In this document: positions 56,943-64,000 of the stretch, piece by piece
How the letters are laid out: the number at the start of each line of letters is the position of its first letter
Numbering within the stretch: position 1 is the stretch's first letter
Assembly: GCA_942159475.1 (NCBI GenBank)
Contig: OW804096.1
Span: 110,272,194 to 110,336,193 of the forward strand
Direction of reading: 5' to 3'
From: Sthenelais limicola
Lineage: Eukaryota > Annelida > Polychaeta > Phyllodocida > Sigalionidae
Length of the DNA stretch: 64,000 nt
The notes under the pieces: generated by a model
Database searches by the model: none
Seen by the model: only the letters and a program-made list of their open reading frames with translations
Told to the model about the DNA's origin: nothing
Made by a program: the position numbers and the translations under genes

Positions 56943-58977
56943 ACACCGCGACGTAATTAGCATGGGCTATAGTATAGTCGGCAAGATTACAAATATTGTT
57001 TATCACCGCAAGTTCAATCATACAAAAAACACAGGCATTTAAAACAAGCATGTACCTTTTATCCTAATATGTTTGCTCTATTCCTGTTAAAATCGTTTAT
57101 TACGATTAATTGCTTATAACTTTATTTTGCTGGATATTAGAGATAACTGTTTAGAAAGGTTACTTACTCAAAATTTTAACAGTTTTTGCCATTCAAAATC
57201 TCCGTGCCTTGTCTTTCCAATAAAACAATGTTAATAAGTATCAATATGATTATTCTGGTATTTGTTGATAAATATCACGTGAGTTTGTCTTGATAAATTA
57301 TGTGATTTGCCATATATTAATTATTACATGAGGAATGTAATGAAAGAAATGCATAGAAAGCCACAAAAAAACGCCATAAAGGTCGAAAGGGGAATAAACA
57401 AGTACTTATTAGATGTTCAATTTAGGCCCAAAGTTGAGAGAATCCCCTCAAACGAAGGGAAAGCCTCTCGCCTCAAACGGCAGAGTGCCATTATAACTTC
57501 GTTTAGACCACAAAACGTCATTATATTCCCATTAAATCGCCGAGTCTTGGACTAGGAAACCGATTAGCGATTAGGCTGATATAACATTCGTATCTGATCT
57601 GAGGGTTTGGACCTAGAGTGTGTTGGGAAATCATCGAACAACATTATGTTTGCCATCGCAATAGAATACTCATGATTAATTCAACCTCATTACCTAATAG
57701 TATTTAAGCGCTTTAACCCATTATCTTATACTTCGAATTAATATGTAATATAATGTCACTATAATTATAATAAACCAGTTGAGGTAATCATTCCCTCAAC
57801 GGGTTCGGTCTAATGAGCTGGATTTGGTACGAAACCAAGAACCCAGCTCACTAGTCCAAACCAGCGGTATAATCCTCGCAGTCCTAGCTAGTCCTAACCG
57901 TACCTCTTCTTCTCGGTTCTTCTGCTGGTCACGTGGTATTTTAGTGAGCTTCTTGTCCCCGGTTATTGTCCCGTAGGGGAACTGATGCAACACGTTTCTA
58001 ATAATTTCCACCCGAATAAAACCGTTTTTGCTGTAGAACTTTATCTGGCATCGTGTCGTTGTGATGGCGTCTGCGGTATGTCGACAGCCCTAGGATCAGT
58101 ATCTAGGGTTCAAACCGGGGTTCAAGAGAGTCACTACTGAGGAGTTTCTCAAATACTGACCCAGTTTGAGCTGGAGTTCTCAAGCTCCACTAACCGGAAG
58201 GTGTGTACATGTGATAATGATAGTGTTAAACTTGCTCACGTCTCAACCATGCGTGATGAATGTTGCTTCTTCAGATGAATTAAATATTATATTTCCCTTG
58301 ATGGAACAAAGTTAATTTTCCCATTTGTACTATGAAAAGAGTTACTTTTCCCCGTTGTTTTATTTAACTATTATCATGCATGAAGATAGTAAGATACCAC
58401 TTTTTTCTGAAATACTATCCTGGATGAGTAATGCTACGAAACATCGTAATGTTACGAAACGGCGTAATGCTATGAGATACATATATTGTGGATTTTTGGG
58501 GGCAATTTAGCATTTCTGATAGATTTTCTCAGGAAGCAATGTTCATCCAAATAATCTACCTTTGAATAAACGAGATATTTTGTATTTATATATATTTGCG
58601 TTTTTGTTGGATTCATAAAGATAATTGTCAATTCGATTAGCAATTATGAGGGCCTGGAGAAATGGAAAGATAACAATATAATAAAATTTACACATATATT
58701 ATAATTATATGTGTTAGAATTTAGCACCGGTCATCAATATAATCCAAATAATAAATATTCCAGCAATTTATTTTGATCATGTGAAACTTTATACTGCAAC
58801 CCAGCGGTGGCCCATCACATTGGTTAATTGATCCAAAACTATTTACAATAAGTGCCAAAACCACATACATCTGGAACGATGACTATTTCATTCAATAATC
58901 AATGTACATCAAGTGATCTACAAACTGTTGAAATGAGTATTAAACTTTGTCAACCATGATGCCATATTGTTGTTAAA
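56943..58977. other. No firm gene; two unassigned frames
   Basis: 57307-57555 (plus, 82 codons) is basic and unassigned. On the minus strand about 58050-57900 reads openly through VEIIRNVLHQFPYGTITG and KKLTKIPRDQQKNREEE to a possible donor GAAGAG|GTACGG, which has exon-like composition but no family match. Neither can be called. Confidence 0.3.
57802..57862. repeat. Imperfect hairpin
   Basis: GGTTCGGTCTAATGAGCTGG (57802-57821) pairs with 57843-57862 with a few mismatches. Confidence 0.6.
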
Positions 58978-59135
58978 CAAGTATTAAGTTAACGGTATTG
59001 ATCTATTTAACTATTGATCGATTTAACTTTACTTTACTTTAATTAGTGTGAACTTAATGTAGCTACCTGGCGTTTCGAAGGGAAAGGTTTTCTCAGGGTC
59101 AAATACTTGTGTCCAATATCAAGTTATAGTTACTG
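58978..59135 (-). repeat. Dispersed repeat R1, inverted partial copy
   Basis: CAAGTATTAAGTTAACGGTA, GTGTGAACTTAATGTAGCTA and CTGGCGTTTCGAAGGGAAA match the reverse complement of the right two-thirds of 44350-44690. Confidence 0.72.
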
Positions 59136-59276
59136 CGATTTATGCACAGACTGAAAATGTTACTTGAAACATTTTCATATTTACATGTTTGGTCGAAAGG
59201 ATGATTGAAATTGAAGAGTGCAGTTGGGGGTATTTGAATCCATTTAGGCTCCCAGGGCCATATCTTCTAGGCTACT

Positions 59277-59396
59277 AAAGTCTTTACCACAGGCTAAAGA
59301 TAGGCCTACGGGATTGCCTTTAACTGCCTATACGTTCCACCATATTTTTACTCAGTTAAAGGCAATCCCGTATCTTTAGCCTGTGGTAAAGACTTT
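59277..59396. repeat. Hairpin element with about 45-bp arms
   Basis: AAAGTCTTTACCACAGGCTA and following bases to TAACTG (59277-59326) match inverted 59353-59396. The left arm carries about 6 extra bases (AGGCCT). Loop about 26 bases. Probably a short palindromic MITE. Confidence 0.82.
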
Positions 59397-59554
59397 ACCA
59401 CCTACTACGTATACACTTAGAGCACTATACCTCGATAACATATATTTTACCCATCCACAAAAATCTATATCAATCAATAGTTCAAAACCTTCTCCTCTAA
59501 ATTTGATCACAAACAGACGCATAACATAATCATTGATTAATATTTGTTTTACTC

Positions 59555-59810
59555 TTCCTCTCCTTTCGTCCCCCTCCCTCTCCCCCTCTCCGACTAACTG
59601 CTACACCCCCTTCCTCTTCTTCCACCCCCTACTCTTCCTCCACCTCCCCACTATACCTATTACATGAAACGCCTCCTCTGTCTCCTCCCACTTTCTTCCT
59701 CCTCCTCCTCCCCTCCTTACCTCCCCCTTCCTTCTTCTGCCCCTTCCTTCTCCTCCCACTTCCTTCCACCTCCTCACCTTCATACCTCCCCCACCTTGTC
59801 CTCCTCCAGG
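59555..59810 (+). repeat. Polypyrimidine tract
   Basis: CCTCCTTCC-type low-complexity DNA with long frames on both strands that reflect composition only. Confidence 0.85.
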
Positions 59811-60343
59811 GCAGGACGGAGGGGGAGAGGCATTTTATCTGTGACGGTCCTATTCTACAGGCTAGAGTCACTCCTGGGAATGTTGATGAACAATAAGGAT
59901 CGGAAAGAGAATCTTTTTAAATTGACGAAATTTGGTCCTGTAAATGTTGGAATCCGTGGGGTATCTGACAATTTTCGGAAATTTGAAAAAATATGAATCT
60001 CAGTACATGTATTTTGATTTTAATTTGCAAGGTCTTGGAAGGCATATCTGCCCTTTCAAAGTTTCATATGTTTAAACTTAAAACTTGCCGATTCTGTAGA
60101 TCGATTCTATCAAATATCCTTCGAATACAGGAACAAAAATTCATTTCATACTCCCAGCAGATACCACATTTCCATAACACCATTGAAAACGTGATATTTT
60201 AAAAATTTGAAAAAAAAAATGAAAATTGGTTCTAATTTAAGTTGACATATTGATATGAAAAAATAATGTGGAAGAAATAAAGATAGCAGGTTGTAGATAA
60301 TATAGTTGAAGAGTTTTTCATAATTGTTAATGACGTTTTTAAC

Positions 60344-60398
60344 GGTGTCCGGTGTTTTCCCCGCCGACAATCTCCACGCCGACAATCTCCACGCCACT
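60344..60398 (+). repeat. Fragment of the CCCCGCC foldback family
   Basis: GGTGTCCGGTGTTTTCCCCG then CCGACAATCTCCACGCC units, matching the left end at 1464. Confidence 0.75.
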
Positions 60399-60930
60399 CT
60401 AAATGCAGCTTCTCATGAAATCCCTGGTCGAAAAAAACTCGTGACCATCGTGTACAGTAAGTCAGAAACCAACCTTGTTACATCCTATCATATTATATAA
60501 GGCTTGATTGTAATTTCTGATGTTTTTAATACATGACTGACACCATTTCAGACCATTTTAGCATTATTTATTGAAAATTTGTCATTCATGACAATATCCA
60601 CTCAAGAATGGTGACGTTTTCATGCAGTAGAGTCATATATGATAAAAAAAAACGTCGCCCAAACAGCCCAGTTTTTAAATCAAGAAAGATATTTTGAGAT
60701 CATTTTGTCAAGTTATTCTTGTAGCTAAGCCATATTTAAACATTAGGTGGAAAATAATTTAATTTGGATAATATTTGGAAAAATATGTGAAAAAACGTTG
60801 CCAGGTGGCGACGTTTTTTTTCACTGATTATCTGCTGATTATCAGGATTTCTCCTGATTGTAGGTAATAAGTATCTTCCAATGGTTGTATATGTGTGTCT
60901 CCATACCTATGGTTAAGAAATCAGACTATT

Positions 60931-61125
60931 TAGAGAAAATTTATTTAATAATTTAATAAGAGCACAGCCATTTTGTCTCATACCAAATGATGTATTAAGG
61001 TTAAATATACTGGCAGAATTTATGCTCCCAACTTAATCTTTAGGAAAATGGCTAAATTGGGGTGAAAAAAACGTAGCCAGACAAAATGGCTGTGCTTTTT
61101 GAAATTATTAAATAAATTTTCTCTA
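60931..61125. mobile_element. 195-bp MITE with about 47-bp inverted repeats
   Basis: TAGAGAAAATTTATTTAATA through GCACAGCCATTTTGTCT (60931-60978) is matched inverted at 61079-61125 with two or so changes. Nearby AACGTCGCC / GGCGACGTT blocks (about 60650 and 60807) may be part of a second, outer inverted repeat. Confidence 0.72.
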
Positions 61126-62408
61126 CCAGAAGTACTGAATATTATATAACCCCGGGTCACAACTTGGTCCAAGTCTCCTGTTTTACTGGAAACAATTGTG
61201 CACTTACGCAGCAGTGTACGGAAGCAGAAGATCATAGCTGCCCATAGTTTGGGGTTTGTAACCTGGCATCCTTTCTCCCTGGCAACGCCCTTTAGAGCCA
61301 ACTGCACCATCAAGCTCTCTCTGAAATTGGACCAGACAAAAATTTGTTTGTCTCTCCCTCGACCCGCTTAAAAGATGGGAAAATGGCTGCTTAATTGGGC
61401 CCCGTCACGTAGACGCTGCCTTTTCCCTGACGAAATACCGTCGTCGTCAGGACGACTTGAACTGTGACGTCCCGTCCCGTCAGCCGCGATCTCTCTGATT
61501 TATCGGAGGAATAGGCCTATACTTTATATATTATATGCGTTTTTTATATTCATTTCAGGCCAATACAATATTTAATCACGCTTGACAATGACGTAAATAA
61601 TGTGATGAATAAAACCTCAACTCATGCATGAATTCAACAGAATCCTCTACAATCGAGGCCATGCAACCATAAATAATTTTGAAATTCCGTCTAAAGACTG
61701 ATATAAATTATAGTGGTTCATTCAATTGATAATTCACAATACAGACGTGGCAATCGGAAAAGTAAATCATTTTCCACTTCCCAAGCAAAGAATGTCAAAT
61801 TTATCATAGATATGACATCAGGGTATGATGACAAATATTTGGGTTCTGATTTCTCGCATTCCATACCATCAATAGTAAATGACACTCAATGCCAAACCAC
61901 GAGTTGATGGATGTGATAGATTCACAGTTCGTACCTATACATTTCAAAGTCGATTGCATCATTACTGTTCAACTATTTATTGTATGTACACATTTGCTCT
62001 GATTTGAACAATTTAGTTTCCTTTATTTCATATGTAATACTATCCTAGACAGAAAGGATGGTCTGCATTTGTTTCCAAGTACATCAAACCTTTCCTGCCT
62101 TGATGGTTGGAGGACCCGTATATATACGAAACTGCCAATGCAAACTGTAATCTGATTGCAAAGTGTCTGTTCACAGAACTAATATCAATCAATGCAACTT
62201 ATAATTACCGGCTGTATCGAGCTCTTTCATCTGGATCTCCTTTCTGGTCTATGATTTGTAATGTTCTGATGAAGAGAAAGTTTTAAAAAGTCAAATGAGT
62301 AGGATATATATTATATATATTACATTGCAGGTGTTGTTTCCATAACAGGAAAAGAAATTGATCTTGCTCAAGCTTTATTAGGATCATTCTGATAATGGTA
62401 TACATTAT
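61126..62408. other. No recognised gene
   Basis: Short frames only (for example 61713-61907). No domain recognised. Confidence 0.5.
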
Positions 62409-62465
62409 ACCGGACGAAACACTTCGTTTAAAATATATTTCAAACGAAGCGATTTTTCGTCCGGT
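62409..62465. repeat. Imperfect hairpin
   Basis: ACCGGACGAAA, then CTTCGTTT, is mirrored by AAACGAAG, then TTTCGTCCGGT, around an AT-rich loop. Confidence 0.7.
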
Positions 62466-64000
62466 TCAATTAAGGGTAAGAAAGAACCGAAATATTATTA
62501 GTCGGAATCTATCCAGCCTTTTTGAAATATGAACTTTTGTATGAAGTTATTGAAAACAAGTGCGGGGGTTTAAAGGCAAGCACGAGTATATACTAGGAAA
62601 TTGATATAAATGTCATTTTGTTGAAATTTTAATATGCTATTTTCAAAATGTTTCTGGTCATAAAAGGGAACTATGAAAACCTTGATCATTCTTATGAGAG
62701 GCATTATTTGGGATTTATTCCATGTCTTAAGATTTCAGATACCATTTTTATTGTTCACTCTATTACTCATTTCATTAGGGCTATTACATAAATATAAAAT
62801 ATTACAAAATATCAGAATAGAAAGTTTCCAATTCAAAATCACCGCGAAATATGAATTTCGTTTTCACTAAATCCATACACATGTTTGGGAGTCAACTATG
62901 GCAAATGAGGTTAAAGTCAAAGTAGAACTTAGATTGATCAATAATACGACGTAGTGGTAAGCTTGTTCCCGGATATTATTACACTGAAAGTGAACAGTGT
63001 TAGTCGAAGCCAATGGCTTGGTCCTTTTGGATCGATGGCTCTAGATCCTGACAATGTGTCTGAAAACCAGGCCAATAAGGAAATCCAGCGTGGAAAATGG
63101 ATAGATATCAAGCGTGGAAAATTTCGGCACCTAGGGGCAAATTTTGCTCCGTGTTGAGAACTAAAAATAGATCGAAGAATGAAAGTTAGGCCCCATATGT
63201 CCAGATGTTTATTCGTTGAAACTTTCTACTTACTCTAAGTTCCTAGCTTCAGCCAAATTCTGTGACCGTATACCAGGTGATAGTTCTTTTAAACCAATAA
63301 GCGAATTTCTAAATACATCGGCCGCCCAAGAAAAGGGAACAACAGGGGTGCGAGACCCCCCACCCAGCCCAACACACACACAGACACCACCACCACCAAC
63401 ACCAACACCACCATCAACATAACACTATAATGCAGTACAGATTTCTGTTAGACAAAAATCTTTTTTACTGTAATTGTACCGTGGAATTGCTGAATTTTTA
63501 AATGATCATTTAAATTAGATTATTTTTTTATTTGTCATGATAGTAGGTTACGTGTAGATAATTTGTGTTAAAAAATATTTTAAAAAAACAATTTTATGGT
63601 GAAAGATATAAACAATTTTTTTTAAAAAGTGGGTACCCTGTCTCTTGCCGTCGGCCTTGTTGCTTAAGGTGGAGAAATCTAAAAAAAAAAGAGTAAATTA
63701 TCCAATTATGTTGAATAATGATTTTTAGAGCCTTATAAGGCATTACTTTGATAATAAACTTTAAATTTGACAATTTTAGTATTGACTTTGCTTAATATCA
63801 GTCTATGTAGATCCAAATTCATAATTTCCGAGTAGTTTTTACATAATCCTTACAGCAAAATGCGTTCTAGTTGTGCTGTCACTTGCCATCTCCTTTGCTG
63901 TCTCTTGCCGTTTTTCGCCCTCAGATTTGCCATCACCAAATGTTATTTGGCTGTAATTTTTTTTCTAGTTAGAATATTTTCACAAACTAAACTTCAGTTC
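62466..64000. other. No recognised gene
   Basis: AT-rich with a CACACA/CCACCA low-complexity tract at about 63349-63420. The frames at 62673-62870, 62954-63157 and 63216-63422 are unassigned. Confidence 0.5.

Noticed and set aside
56716..57051. 111-codon minus-strand frame with a poly-Ile run
   Set aside because: Crosses the TAA microsatellite; no domain.
59601..59871. Arg/Gly/Glu-rich frames
   Set aside because: Complement of a polypyrimidine tract.

Overview
The window looks like nuclear DNA from an invertebrate animal, probably marine. It is AT-rich and gene-poor, its two clear genes are cut by GT-AG introns, and most of the recognisable sequence is transposon-derived. The species cannot be fixed from the sequence alone. 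Most long open frames lie inside low-complexity arrays and are not genes.

Genes. Two multi-exon genes can be assembled, both on the minus strand and both with splice phases that close exactly. (1) Positions 19082 down to 13580 hold a three-exon gene for a secreted 661-residue protein: signal peptide, one six-cysteine chitin-binding type 2 (peritrophin-like) domain, and a long disordered tail rich first in Ser/Tyr/Arg and then in Pro/Gln/Asn. (2) Positions 53240 down to 45261 hold an eight-exon gene for a 413-residue PLP-dependent alanine racemase with all the expected active-site residues. Such an enzyme would let the animal make D-alanine.

Mobile DNA by region. 1.4-2.6 kb: inverted CCCCGCC arrays resembling a foldback element. 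4.2-7.9 kb: a Helitron-like family with one clear 3' terminus at 5081, and a 1.48-kb TA-flanked inverted-repeat element (6214-7692) that seems to carry a small spliced, polyadenylated unit. 9.7-10.2 kb: a palindromic MITE. 21.6 and 24.8 kb: sharp hairpins. 25.8-27.2 kb: three abutting inverted-repeat MITEs. 28.7-29.7 kb: a LINE remnant and a separate short poly(A) retro-insertion with a 15-bp target duplication. 30.7-35.2 kb: a 1.9-kb element with about 230-bp inverted repeats, a fragment of a DIRS-type tyrosine recombinase, and two opposed GTTGGTCGT arrays. 35.2-40.7 kb: a young LTR retrotransposon whose 501-bp LTRs differ at one position; its interior is decayed and carries an 88-bp perfect inverted duplication and a GCATTCCGG array. 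41.9-43.0 kb: a Gypsy-type reverse transcriptase fragment split by a foldback element. 54-64 kb: dispersed repeats, hairpins and no recognised gene.

The two genes show no sign of functional linkage. The main recurring theme is arrays of short, often GC-rich units in inverted or nested arrangement, with at least five unrelated unit sequences, most of them attached to transposons.
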